From CAZEFK01 sp964511405 (GTDB taxonomy: Bacteria > Pseudomonadota > Alphaproteobacteria > Elsterales > Elsteraceae), in contig CAZEFK010000162.1 of assembly GCA_964511405.1 (NCBI GenBank), positions 1 to 16,987 of the forward strand: 16,987 bases of DNA, given 5' to 3'. Every line of letters begins with the position of its first letter. The first letter of the stretch is position 1. This document shows positions 1 through 6,536 of this stretch, piece after piece. The notes beneath the pieces are model-generated. The model was not told where the DNA came from and did not search any database. It worked only from the letters and a program-made list of their open reading frames with translations. The translations under genes were made by a program, and so were the position numbers.

Positions 1-735
1 CAGCAGGCCGCGGGGGGCCAGCCGCACCGCCAGCGTGACCAGCCGATTGGCGACGCCGGGGACGTGGACCGCCTGCCGGCCCAGCCGATCCAGGGCCTCG
101 CACGCCACGCGCTCCGGCGCCATCCGGCCGTTGCCGGGGTCCAGCCCGGCGCGGCGGAAAAAGCCGGTGTCGGTGGTGCCCGGGCACAGCGCCAGGACAT
201 CGACCGGCCGGCCGCGCAGCTCGACGGCCAGTGCCTCGGCATAGGCGAGGTCGAAGGCCTTGCTGGCGGCGTAGGTGGCGAAGCCCGGGCAGGGCAGGAA
301 CGAGACCACGCTGCCGACGATGACCACCCCGGCGCGCCGGCCCTGGGCATCGGCGCGGCGCATCAGCCCGGGCAGCAGCGCCCGGGTCAGCGCCACCGGC
401 GCCAGGACGTTGACCAGCACCATGCCCGCCTCGTCCTCGGGCGGATTCTCCAGGACCGGGCCGCAGCGGCCGAAGCCGGCATTGTTGACCAGCAGTTCGA
501 TGCCGAAGGCGTCGGCCCGCTCGATCACGCGGCGGCGGCCATCGCCGTCGGCCAGGTCGGCGGTGATCACCTCGACCCGGCGGCCGGGCCGCTGCAGCGG
601 CGCTGCCACGGTGGCCAGGCGCGGGGCATCGCGGCCATGCAGCAAGAGGTCGGTGGTCGCCGGCAGGGCGGCCGCGAACGCGGCGCCGATGCCGCTGGAC
701 GCGCCGGTGACAAGCGCCGCGGAGTAGCTGAGCAT
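1..735 (-). CDS. Short-chain dehydrogenase/reductase (SDR), C-terminus cut by window edge
   Basis: This is a classical SDR, an NAD(P)-dependent oxidoreductase of the Rossmann fold that should act in the cytoplasm; the substrate cannot be read. Translating 735 down to 1 gives 245 uninterrupted codons. The cofactor loop TGASSGIG is at residues 10-17, the NNAG motif at 84-87, the structural Asn at 109 (LVNV), the catalytic Ser at about 142 (GSVVS) and the Y155-AAS-K159 pair. PG follows at 185-186 as in the family. SDRs are usually about 250-270 residues, so only a short tail lies outside the window. The start ATG follows AGAGGTG so closely (2 nt) that the adjoining in-frame GTG at 738 is an alternative start. 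It is transcribed away from the DUF1491 gene. The TGxxxGIG and YxxxK pattern makes the family call secure. Confidence 0.93.
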   Translation of the reverse strand, partial: MLSYSAALVTGASSGIGAAFAAALPATTDLLLHGRDAPRLATVAAPLQRPGRRVEVITADLADGDGRRRVIERADAFGIELLVNNAGFGRCGPVLENPPEDEAGMVLVNVLAPVALTRALLPGLMRRADAQGRRAGVVIVGSVVSFLPCPGFATYAASKAFDLAYAEALAVELRGRPVDVLALCPGTTDTGFFRRAGLDPGNGRMAPERVACEALDRLGRQAVHVPGVANRLVTLAVRLAPRGLL

Positions 736-787
736 CACCTCTATAGCCTGGGCACTGGCCCGGCGGAGTCAACTACAAGGGTCGATC

Positions 788-1123
788 ATGGCGCCGCGAT
801 TGCGAACCGAGCTCCGAGTGCAGGCCCGGATCCGCCAGTGCGCCACCGCCGGCGTCACGGCCGTGCTGGTCCGCCGCGGCGACCCCGATGCCGGCGCGGT
901 GCTGCTGAAGGTCAACGGCTTCCAGGCCGGCTGCCGGGTCTATGCCCGGGTCACCACCGGCCTGGGCGAGCCGGGCTGGGCCGCCGGCACCGGCGCCGAC
1001 CCGGTGCCCGAGCCGGATGCCGACGCCTATATCAGCCGCCAGGTTAGCCGCGATCCCGACCTGTGGGTGGTCGAAATCGAGGATCCCCACGGTCGGTTCG
1101 TCCTGGACGAGCCGTTAGTGTAA
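788..1123 (+). CDS. DUF1491 family protein
   Basis: This 111-residue protein matches the DUF1491 family of alphaproteobacteria, whose function is unknown. Hallmarks are an N-terminal LRTELRVQARIRQC stretch (about 5-18), the segment GDPDAGAVLLKVN (31-43) and the nearly invariant DPDLWVVEIED (89-99) close to the C-terminus. The length is the usual one for the family. There is no signal peptide or membrane segment, so it should be cytoplasmic. The start ATG has an AAGGG ribosome site 6 nt upstream (777-781). The gene is divergent from the SDR gene across 52 bp and ends 1 nt before the next ORF, so the two probably share a transcript. The family call rests on recalled motifs, and no activity can be inferred. 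Confidence 0.85.
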   Translation: MAPRLRTELRVQARIRQCATAGVTAVLVRRGDPDAGAVLLKVNGFQAGCRVYARVTTGLGEPGWAAGTGADPVPEPDADAYISRQVSRDPDLWVVEIEDPHGRFVLDEPLV

Positions 1124-1124
1124 G

Positions 1125-1454
1125 ATGGCACCCATGAGCACCCCATCCCCGCGCATGCCGCCCTCGGACGGCGAGGCCATCGAGATTCTGCGCCGATTGG
1201 AACCGGCCATCGGCCGCCTGCACGCGGACGTGGCCGATCTGCGCAAGGATGTGGCCGATCTGCGCAAGGACGCGGTCGATCTGCGCAAGGATGTGGTCAA
1301 GCTCGGTCAGGATCTCGCCGAGATGAAAGGTCGGATGGTCGGCATCGATGCCCAATTGCGCCTGCTGCCGACGGTCTGGACGCTGGCCGGCCTGATCATC
1401 GCGATCTTCGGCTTCGCGTTCGCGCTGCTGCGGTTCGGCGTGCCGCGCAGCTGA
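1125..1454 (+). CDS. Small coiled-coil protein with one C-terminal membrane helix
   Basis: I do not recognise a named family. The 109-residue protein has a short polar N-terminus (1-15). A long amphipathic coiled coil follows (about 33-80), in which the heptad VADLRKD recurs with V and L at the core positions. A hydrophobic helix at about 82-103 is closed by a short basic tail. This layout suits a tail-anchored membrane protein that oligomerises through the coiled coil, with the helices in the cytoplasm. Phage XhlA-type proteins and bacterial DUF1640-like proteins have a similar shape, but I cannot place it in either. The start is uncertain: ATG 1125 or ATG 1134 in the same frame, neither with a clear Shine-Dalgarno. 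It begins 1 nt after the DUF1491 stop, which suggests translational coupling. Confidence 0.75.
   Translation: MAPMSTPSPRMPPSDGEAIEILRRLEPAIGRLHADVADLRKDVADLRKDAVDLRKDVVKLGQDLAEMKGRMVGIDAQLRLLPTVWTLAGLIIAIFGFAFALLRFGVPRS
1230..1313 (+). repeat. 21-bp in-frame tandem repeat encoding heptads
   Basis: Four consecutive 21-bp units lie at 1230-1250, 1251-1271, 1272-1292 and 1293-1313. Units 1 and 2 differ at one base and unit 3 has three differences from unit 1. Unit 4 is diverged but keeps the GTGGTC...GGAT frame. Each encodes one coiled-coil heptad (VADLRKD, VADLRKD, AVDLRKD, VVKLGQD). Near-identity at the DNA level indicates recent duplication rather than protein-level selection alone, and copy number may vary between strains. 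Confidence 0.9.
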
Positions 1455-1475
1455 CCGGCGTTTACAAGCCGGGGC

Positions 1476-1502
1476 CGCGCGCCGCATATGTGCCGGCGCG
1501 CG
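1476..1502 (+). other. GC-rich hairpin upstream of pgk
   Basis: A 9-bp perfect stem (1476-1484 with 1494-1502) can extend by two more pairs around a bulged C at 1493, closing a TATG loop (1487-1490). It lies 22 nt after the stop of the coiled-coil gene and 22 nt before the pgk start. There is no T-run, so it is not a canonical Rho-independent terminator. It could stabilise or end the upstream mRNA or structure the pgk leader. Confidence 0.4.
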
Positions 1503-1524
1503 CGTCCAGCCAGGGATCCAGCCG

Positions 1525-2736
1525 ATGCCCCGTTCCTATGCCACACTCGACGACATCGATCCGGCCGGCAAACGGGTGCTGGTCCGCGTCGACCTCAACG
1601 TACCCATGAAGGACGGCCGGGTGACCGACGCCACGCGCATCGAGCGCGCCGCCGCCACCCTCAAGGAGCTGGCGGACCGCGGCGGCCGCGTGGTGGTGCT
1701 GAGCCATTTCGGCCGGCCCAAGGGGCCATCGCCGGAGCTGTCGCTGCAGCAGCTGGTGGCGCCCTTGTCGGCGGCGCTGGGCGGCCGGCCGGTCGCCTTC
1801 GCGCCCGACTGCATCGGGGCGCCCGCCCGGGCGCTGGTCGGCGGCTTGGCGAACGGCGCGGTCGGGCTGTTGGAGAACCTGCGCTTCCACAAGGGCGAGG
1901 AGGCCAACGAGCCGGCGTTCGTGGCGGCCCTGGCCGAGCTCGGCGACCTGTATGTCAACGACGCCTTCTCGGCCGCGCACCGGGCCCATGCGTCGACCGC
2001 CGGCCTGGCCGAGCGCCTGCCCGCCGCCGCCGGGCGCCTGATGGAGGCCGAGCTGGATGCGCTCGGCCGGGCCCTGGAGCATCCCCAGCGCCCGGTCGCC
2101 GCCATCGTCGGCGGCGCCAAGGTCTCGACCAAGCTCGACCTGCTGGGCAACCTGATCGCTAGAGTCGACCGGCTGATCATCGGCGGCGGCATGGCCAACA
2201 CCTTCCTTCTGGCCCAGGGCCGCGAGGTTGGCCGCTCGCTGGCCGAGCCCGACCTGGTGGCGCGCGCCCGCGAGATCCTGGCCGCGGCCGCCGGGCGCGG
2301 CTGCCAGATCCTGCTGCCCGACGACGCCGTGGTCGCGGCCGCCTTCGCCGAGGGCGCGCCGCACCGCACCGTGGCGATCGACGCCGTCCCGGCCGACCAG
2401 ATGATCCTGGATGTCGGCCCGGGGTCGGTGGCGGCCTTCTCCGAAGCGCTGCGCGGTGCCCGCACCCTGGTCTGGAACGGCCCGGTCGGCGCCTTCGAGA
2501 CCCGGCCCTTCGACCAGGGGACGCTCGCTCTGGCCCGCACCGCCGAGGCGCTGACGCGGCAGGGCGCCCTGGTCAGCGTCGCCGGCGGCGGCGACACCGT
2601 CGCGGCCCTGGCGGCCGCGGGCGTGACCGATGCCTTCAGCTATGTGTCGACGGCCGGCGGCGCGTTCCTGGAATGGCTGGAAGGCCGCGACCTGCCGGGG
2701 GTCGCGGCACTCAAGGCGGCCAAGGCGCGGGGATAG
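1525..2736 (+). CDS. pgk: Phosphoglycerate kinase
   Basis: Phosphoglycerate kinase (EC 2.7.2.3) transfers the acyl phosphate of 1,3-bisphosphoglycerate to ADP in glycolysis, and runs in reverse in gluconeogenesis or carbon fixation; it is cytoplasmic. The protein has 403 residues, close to the usual 390-400. The substrate-binding N-lobe motif RVDLNVP is at 21-27, SHFGRP at 60-65, LENLRF at 116-121 and NDAF at 145-148. The nucleotide-binding C-lobe has GGAKVSTK (196-203), GGGMANTFL (220-228), NGPVGAFE (318-325) and GGGDT (354-358). A weak AGGGAT ribosome site lies about 9 nt before the ATG. The common partners gap and fba are not in this window. It converges with secB, 23 bp away. Confidence 0.98.
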   Translation: MPRSYATLDDIDPAGKRVLVRVDLNVPMKDGRVTDATRIERAAATLKELADRGGRVVVLSHFGRPKGPSPELSLQQLVAPLSAALGGRPVAFAPDCIGAPARALVGGLANGAVGLLENLRFHKGEEANEPAFVAALAELGDLYVNDAFSAAHRAHASTAGLAERLPAAAGRLMEAELDALGRALEHPQRPVAAIVGGAKVSTKLDLLGNLIARVDRLIIGGGMANTFLLAQGREVGRSLAEPDLVARAREILAAAAGRGCQILLPDDAVVAAAFAEGAPHRTVAIDAVPADQMILDVGPGSVAAFSEALRGARTLVWNGPVGAFETRPFDQGTLALARTAEALTRQGALVSVAGGGDTVAALAAAGVTDAFSYVSTAGGAFLEWLEGRDLPGVAALKAAKARG

Positions 2737-2759
2737 TCTTCGCCGCTCGGGACAGCGCT

Positions 2760-3242
2760 TTACGCCCGGGCGGTCAGCTCGCCCTGTTCACGCCGGTAGA
2801 GCGTGACGAAGTCGATCGGCTGCAGCATCAGGGGCGGGAAGCCGCCCTCGCGGGTGCCGTCGGCGATCACCGACCGGGCGAACGGGAACAGCAGGCGCGG
2901 GCCCTCGATCATCAGCACCGGCTTCACATGCTCGTCGGGGATGCCGTTGATCGTGAACACGCCGCCATAGGCGACCTCGATCACGAACGCGGTCTGCTCG
3001 CCCTGCTTGGCCGTGGCGGTGATGCTGAGCACGACCTCGTAGACATTCGGCGCCAGGTTGTTGCCGCCGACCGAGACCGACACCTCGACCTGGGGCGGGC
3101 CGTCCTGGGCCGCCAGCAGGCTCTGCGGCGCGTTCGGGTTCTCGAACGACAGGTCCTTCAGGTACTGGGCGTTGACGATCAGCGGCGGCGCGCCGTCCGC
3201 CTCGGTGCGGTCGGGCTGTGCCCCGTTCGAGCTGTCGGCCAT
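2760..3242 (-). CDS. secB: Protein-export chaperone SecB
   Basis: SecB is a homotetrameric cytoplasmic chaperone that holds precursor proteins unfolded and delivers them to SecA at the Sec translocon. The protein has 160 residues, typical of the family. It shows QYLKDLSFENPNAP (26-39), YGGVF (92-96), LLFPFAR (117-123) and GGFPPLMLQPIDF (133-145), all SecB signatures. The Cys often found just before the PxLLFP segment is Gly114 here. An AGGAG ribosome site lies 6 nt before the ATG. It is the last gene of the probable fxsA - histidine phosphatase - secB transcript, 41 bp after the phosphatase stop, so it may also have its own promoter. Confidence 0.97.
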   Translation of the reverse strand: MADSSNGAQPDRTEADGAPPLIVNAQYLKDLSFENPNAPQSLLAAQDGPPQVEVSVSVGGNNLAPNVYEVVLSITATAKQGEQTAFVIEVAYGGVFTINGIPDEHVKPVLMIEGPRLLFPFARSVIADGTREGGFPPLMLQPIDFVTLYRREQGELTARA

Positions 3243-3283
3243 GGAATTCTCCTAGGGGCGAATGGGCGCCCGCGGTACCACGA

Positions 3284-3838
3284 TCAAGTCGGATGCACAA
3301 CCGTCGCCGCCGGTTCGGGCGCTACGGTGAAGCGCACCGCCGTGCCGTTGCCGACGGTCAGGCCGGTCAGGGCTCGGATGAAGCCCCAATGGCTGACCAC
3401 GCCCAGCCCCGGCCGGTGGGCCAGACGGTCGGTGGCGGCGCGGAACCGCGCGCAGCGCTGGGCGAGCGCTGTTTCGGACTCCTCAAGGGTGGGCCACCAC
3501 GGGTCGGCCAGATGGTCGAAGCGCCAGTCCGGCCAGCGCCCGGCGAGCTCGCCCGGCGGGCTGCCGACATCGCAGGCGTAGGCCGCGCGCTCGCCCACCA
3601 CCGGATCGATCTCGACCGGCACCCCCAGGATGCGGGCGACGATCTCGGCGGTCTCCAGGGCGCGCCGGTAGGGGCTGGTCACCAGCGCGGTCAGGCCGGC
3701 GCCGCGTAGGGCCTCGCCGGCCTCGGCGGCCTGGCGCCGGCCCTCGTCGGTGAGCGCCGGGTCGCGGATACCGGGATCCTGGCGGGTCCGGCTGAAGACG
3801 ACGTTGAATTCGGACTGGCCGTGGCGGATCAGGATCAT
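3284..3838 (-). CDS. Histidine phosphatase family protein (phosphoglycerate-mutase-like)
   Basis: This 184-residue protein is a member of the histidine phosphatase superfamily, which hydrolyses or transfers phosphoryl groups through a phospho-histidine. The catalytic RHG motif is at residues 5-7 (LIRHGQSEFN) with nucleophile His6. The SPYRRALETAE segment (55-65) supplies the second Arg. The acid E83 lies in VGER, and the second His is at 150 in VVSHWGF. The complete tetrad indicates an active enzyme, but the substrate cannot be told from sequence. The start ATG overlaps the fxsA stop by 4 nt (ATGA), so translation is coupled. A longer reading that continues upstream through the fxsA region is a frame shadow, because the RHG motif must sit at the very N-terminus. 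Confidence 0.93.
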   Translation of the reverse strand: MILIRHGQSEFNVVFSRTRQDPGIRDPALTDEGRRQAAEAGEALRGAGLTALVTSPYRRALETAEIVARILGVPVEIDPVVGERAAYACDVGSPPGELAGRWPDWRFDHLADPWWPTLEESETALAQRCARFRAATDRLAHRPGLGVVSHWGFIRALTGLTVGNGTAVRFTVAPEPAATVVHPT

Positions 3839-4476
3839 GTCGGCGGCGGTGGCTTGCGGCGGGAGCGGGTCGGCTTGCCCAGGCGCGGCACGGGGGCGTC
3901 GGCGGTGGGCTCGAGCTTCGGCATGTCGATGGTCGGCGGTTCTGGCCGCGGCTCGGGCCGTGGCGGCGGCTTCGGCGGCGGCGCCTCGACCCGGGGCGGC
4001 GGAGCGGGTTCGGCCCGGCCCGGCGCCGGCCTCGACGGCGCCCGGGGCGCCGGCGGCTCGGGCACGTCGCTGAACTCGGCGTCGATGACCACGGCGGGCT
4101 TGGGCGGCGGATAAGGCGACTTGGCGACCCGGCGCCACATCTGGATGCCGATGGCATGGCGCAGCGGGCGCAGCAGCAGGATCAGCAGCGCCAACAGGTC
4201 GGTCAGGATCCCCGGAATGATGAACAGGACGCCCGCCATCAGCACGCAGGCGGCATCGAACACCGCCTCTTCCGGCGACTCGCGCCGCACCAGCGCCAGC
4301 CGCACCTGCGCCAGCATGGCATTGCCCAGAAGACGGATGAGCACGGCGCCGAGCACCGCGGACATCACCACGAACAGCAGCGTGACGGCCACCCCGAACT
4401 GCCAGGCCATCACCCCGAACAAGGCGATTTCGATGAAGGGGAGCGCCGAGGCGCTTGCGCGGAGAACTGGGCCCAT
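3835..4476 (-). CDS. fxsA: FxsA family membrane protein with long proline-rich tail
   Basis: FxsA is an inner-membrane protein. In E. coli, over-expressed FxsA sequesters the phage T7 exclusion protein PifA; its ordinary role is unclear. The first 120 residues are the family core: a PFIE motif (13-16), hydrophobic helices at about 15-50, and the AGVLFIIPGILTDLL segment (81-95) followed by LLRPLR (102-107). The 213-residue length exceeds the usual 130-170 because residues 122-213 form a low-complexity tail rich in Pro, Arg and Glu. This tail is probably disordered and cytoplasmic. It retains the alphaproteobacterial VIDAEFSDV element (130-138). AAGAG lies 6 nt before the ATG. It is divergent from timA and overlaps the phosphatase gene. 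Confidence 0.92.
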   Translation of the reverse strand: MGPVLRASASALPFIEIALFGVMAWQFGVAVTLLFVVMSAVLGAVLIRLLGNAMLAQVRLALVRRESPEEAVFDAACVLMAGVLFIIPGILTDLLALLILLLRPLRHAIGIQMWRRVAKSPYPPPKPAVVIDAEFSDVPEPPAPRAPSRPAPGRAEPAPPPRVEAPPPKPPPRPEPRPEPPTIDMPKLEPTADAPVPRLGKPTRSRRKPPPPT

Positions 4477-4617
4477 GCTTGCTCTTTTGCCGACGGAGGC
4501 CTATGTACACCATCAGGCGGTGGCCGCGGAACCGCGGTGCTGCGGCCGGGAATGCGCCGGGATGACCCATGGGGTCCTGTGGCCGGCCACCGTTCGAGCC
4601 ACGAAAATGGTAGGCAG
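4477..4617. promoter_or_regulatory. Divergent fxsA / timA intergenic region with dyads
   Basis: The 141-bp gap between divergent genes must carry promoters in both directions, but I cannot pick convincing -35/-10 boxes. It holds several dyads. GGCCGC (4522-4527) pairs with GCGGCC (4542-4547) around a CCGCGG-AA-CCGCGG core. GACCC-ATG-GGGTC lies at 4564-4576, and a perfect 12-bp palindrome GTGGCCGGCCAC at 4579-4590. Such words are common in DNA this rich in GC, so operator function is only a possibility. Confidence 0.4.
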
Positions 4618-5283
4618 ATGGGCGACGGCTTCGTAATCGACATCGTCCTGTTCGCGATGGTCGCGGGATTCCTGTTCTTCCGCCTGCGCAGTGTGCTCGG
4701 CAAGCGGACGGGGACGGAGCGCCCGCGGCCCCATCCGTTCGAGCGGCCGGTCGAGGCCCGCCCGGACAATGTCGTACCGATGCCCGGCCTCGCCGACCGC
4801 AGCCGCGCCGCCGCCGACGGCGGGCCGGTGCCGGTGGCCGTCGGCCTGGCCGCGATCCAGGCGGCCGACCCGAGCTTCGACGAAGCGGCGTTCCTGAGCG
4901 GCGCCCGGGCCGCCTTCCGCATGATCCTGGAAGCCTTCGCCCAGGGCGCGCTCGAACCGCTGCGCCCGCTGCTGGCGCCGGACATCTACCAGCGCTTCGC
5001 GCAGGCCGCGGCCGACCGTCGCGCCGCCGGCCAGACGCTGGAGTTCACGCTGTCGGCGATCGAGGCGGCGGATCTGTTCGAGGCACGCCTCGATGGCCGC
5101 CGCGCCCATCTCGGCGTGCGCTTCACGTCGCAGCAGGTGCATGTGCTGCGCGGCGCCGACGGCCAGGTGGTCGACGGCGATCCCAGCCGCACCGACGAAC
5201 TCGTCGACCTGTGGGTGTTCGAGCGCGATCTCGCGTCGCGCGATCCCAACTGGACCCTGGTCGCCACGCGCGAGCACGACTGA
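4618..5283 (+). CDS. timA: Tim44/TimA domain inner-membrane protein
   Basis: This is the bacterial relative of mitochondrial import-motor subunit Tim44; in alphaproteobacteria the family is called TimA. The 221-residue protein has an N-terminal membrane helix (about 7-23), a charged and proline-containing linker (24-80), and a Tim44-like domain (about 84-219). That domain includes FLSGARAAFRMILEAFAQG (92-110), the LAPDIYQRF turn (119-127), and ELVDLWVFERD and NWTLVATRE near the C-terminus. A role in envelope protein transport or assembly is suggested by homology but not proven. The ATG at 4618 was chosen because the membrane helix begins at once and upstream in-frame sequence is fxsA antisense. 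mltA follows after 24 bp, the usual partner order in this class. Confidence 0.9.
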   Translation: MGDGFVIDIVLFAMVAGFLFFRLRSVLGKRTGTERPRPHPFERPVEARPDNVVPMPGLADRSRAAADGGPVPVAVGLAAIQAADPSFDEAAFLSGARAAFRMILEAFAQGALEPLRPLLAPDIYQRFAQAAADRRAAGQTLEFTLSAIEAADLFEARLDGRRAHLGVRFTSQQVHVLRGADGQVVDGDPSRTDELVDLWVFERDLASRDPNWTLVATREHD

Positions 5284-5307
5284 CCGGGCGATCGGCGGCG
5301 CGGCACC

Positions 5308-6504
5308 GTGAGACCCGCGTTCCTTCGCACCGCCACCCCGTGCTTGGCCGCCCTGTGCCTGGCGCTCGCCGCGTGCACCACTGGCGCGCCCGTCGGCCCC
5401 GAGCGCGCCGTGTTCGAACCCGCCCGCTTCGCGGACCTGGCCGGCTGGCGCGACGATGATGTCGCCGCGGCCCTGCCGGACTTGCAGCGGAGCTGTGCGG
5501 TGCTGGGCCGGATCCCCGACGCCCAGGCGATCGGCCCGAACGGTATCGGTGGCACCGGTGCCGATTGGCGCGCGCCTTGTGCCGACCTGGCCTCGGCCAC
5601 GCCGGACACCGTCCGGCCGGTGCTCGAAAGCCGCTTCCAGCCGGTCCGGGTCGGCGGCCGTGAGGGCAGCCAAGGCCTGTTCACCGGCTATTACGAGCCG
5701 GAGCTGCGCGGCTCGCCGACCCGCGGTGGGTCCTTCCAGGTGCCGCTCTACGGCCCGCCCGACGACCTGGTGGTGGCCGACCTGGGCGAGTTCCGCGCCG
5801 AGTGGCGGGGCCAGCGACTGGCCGGCCGCGTGGTCGATGGCCGTCTCCGGCCCTATCCCAGCCGTGCCGAGATCGAGGGCGGGGCGCTGGGCGCCCACGC
5901 CCGCCCGCTGGCCTGGGTCGACGATGCCGATGATGCCTTCTTCCTGTCGGTCCAGGGCTCGGGCCGGGTGGTCCTGCCCGACGGCCGGGTCATGCGGCTG
6001 GGCTACGCGGCCCAGAACGGCCGCCCCTACCTGGCGCTGGGCCGGGCGCTGATCGAGACGGGCGCGCTGCGGCCCGAGGCGGTCACCATGCCGGCGATCC
6101 GGGCCTGGCTCGCTCAGCATCCCGACCAGGCCCCCGAGCTGCGCGACCGCAACCAGTCCTATGTCTTCTTCCGGGTGCTCGACGGCGACGGGCCGGTCGG
6201 GGCGCTGGGCACCGTGCTGACGCCCGGCCGCAGCCTGGCGGTCGACCCGGCATTCCTGCCGCTGGGCGCGCCGGTCTGGCTGGACGTCGAGCTGCCCGGC
6301 GAGCCGAAGGTGGCGCCCGACGGCCATCTGCGGCGGCTGATGGTCGCCGACGACGTCGGCGGCGCCATCCGCGGCCCGGTCCGAGGCGACCTGTTCTGGG
6401 GCAACGGTCCGGACGCAGCGCGGCTGGCCGGCACCATGAAGCAGCGCGGCGGCTATTGGCTGCTGCTGCCGAGGACCGTGGCGGAGCGGCGCCCGACCAG
6501 CTAA
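5308..6504 (+). CDS. mltA: Membrane-bound lytic murein transglycosylase A (MltA) lipoprotein
   Basis: MltA cleaves the beta-1,4 bond between MurNAc and GlcNAc of peptidoglycan, leaving 1,6-anhydro-MurNAc, from the periplasmic side. The 398-residue protein starts with GTG (5308) and has a lipoprotein signal with lipobox L-A-A-C, the lipidated Cys being residue 23. The MltA domain follows with FTGYYEPEL (125-133), YPSRAEIE (183-190) and FFLSVQGSGR (211-220). The 3D-like domain holds the acidic motif VADDVGGAIRGPVRGDLF (346-363). The catalytic Asp must be among D348, D349 and D361; I did not assign it. The ribosome site is weak, so translation may depend on timA 24 bp upstream. Instead of smr, lutABC comes next. 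Confidence 0.96.
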   Translation: MRPAFLRTATPCLAALCLALAACTTGAPVGPERAVFEPARFADLAGWRDDDVAAALPDLQRSCAVLGRIPDAQAIGPNGIGGTGADWRAPCADLASATPDTVRPVLESRFQPVRVGGREGSQGLFTGYYEPELRGSPTRGGSFQVPLYGPPDDLVVADLGEFRAEWRGQRLAGRVVDGRLRPYPSRAEIEGGALGAHARPLAWVDDADDAFFLSVQGSGRVVLPDGRVMRLGYAAQNGRPYLALGRALIETGALRPEAVTMPAIRAWLAQHPDQAPELRDRNQSYVFFRVLDGDGPVGALGTVLTPGRSLAVDPAFLPLGAPVWLDVELPGEPKVAPDGHLRRLMVADDVGGAIRGPVRGDLFWGNGPDAARLAGTMKQRGGYWLLLPRTVAERRPTS

Positions 6505-6536
6505 CTATTGCCGGCCATCGGGAGAGCCTCGCCGCC

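Noticed and set aside
736..787. TTGACT (772-767) and CTATAG (746-741) as a minus-strand promoter for the SDR gene
   Set aside because: The spacing is 20 bp, too long for a normal sigma-70 promoter, and the -10 would lie almost on the start codon. Too weak to list as a feature.
1476..1502. Calling the hairpin before pgk a Rho-independent terminator
   Set aside because: There is no run of T after the stem. It is listed only as a structural element.
1462..2597. Two long minus-strand open frames opposite pgk
   Set aside because: Both are composition shadows; pgk on the plus strand has every family motif.
3284..4570. A 428-residue minus-strand protein fusing a histidine phosphatase to a long N-terminal extension
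   Set aside because: The extension is low-complexity Arg/Ala/Gly sequence read out of frame across fxsA. The RHG motif belongs at the N-terminus, and ATG 3838 overlaps the fxsA stop as a normal coupled start.
4513..6327. A 604-codon open frame on the minus strand opposite timA and mltA
   Set aside because: It is rich in Gln, Arg, Gly and Ala with no recognisable motif and mirrors two clearly conserved genes. Such frames are routine in DNA with very high GC at third positions.
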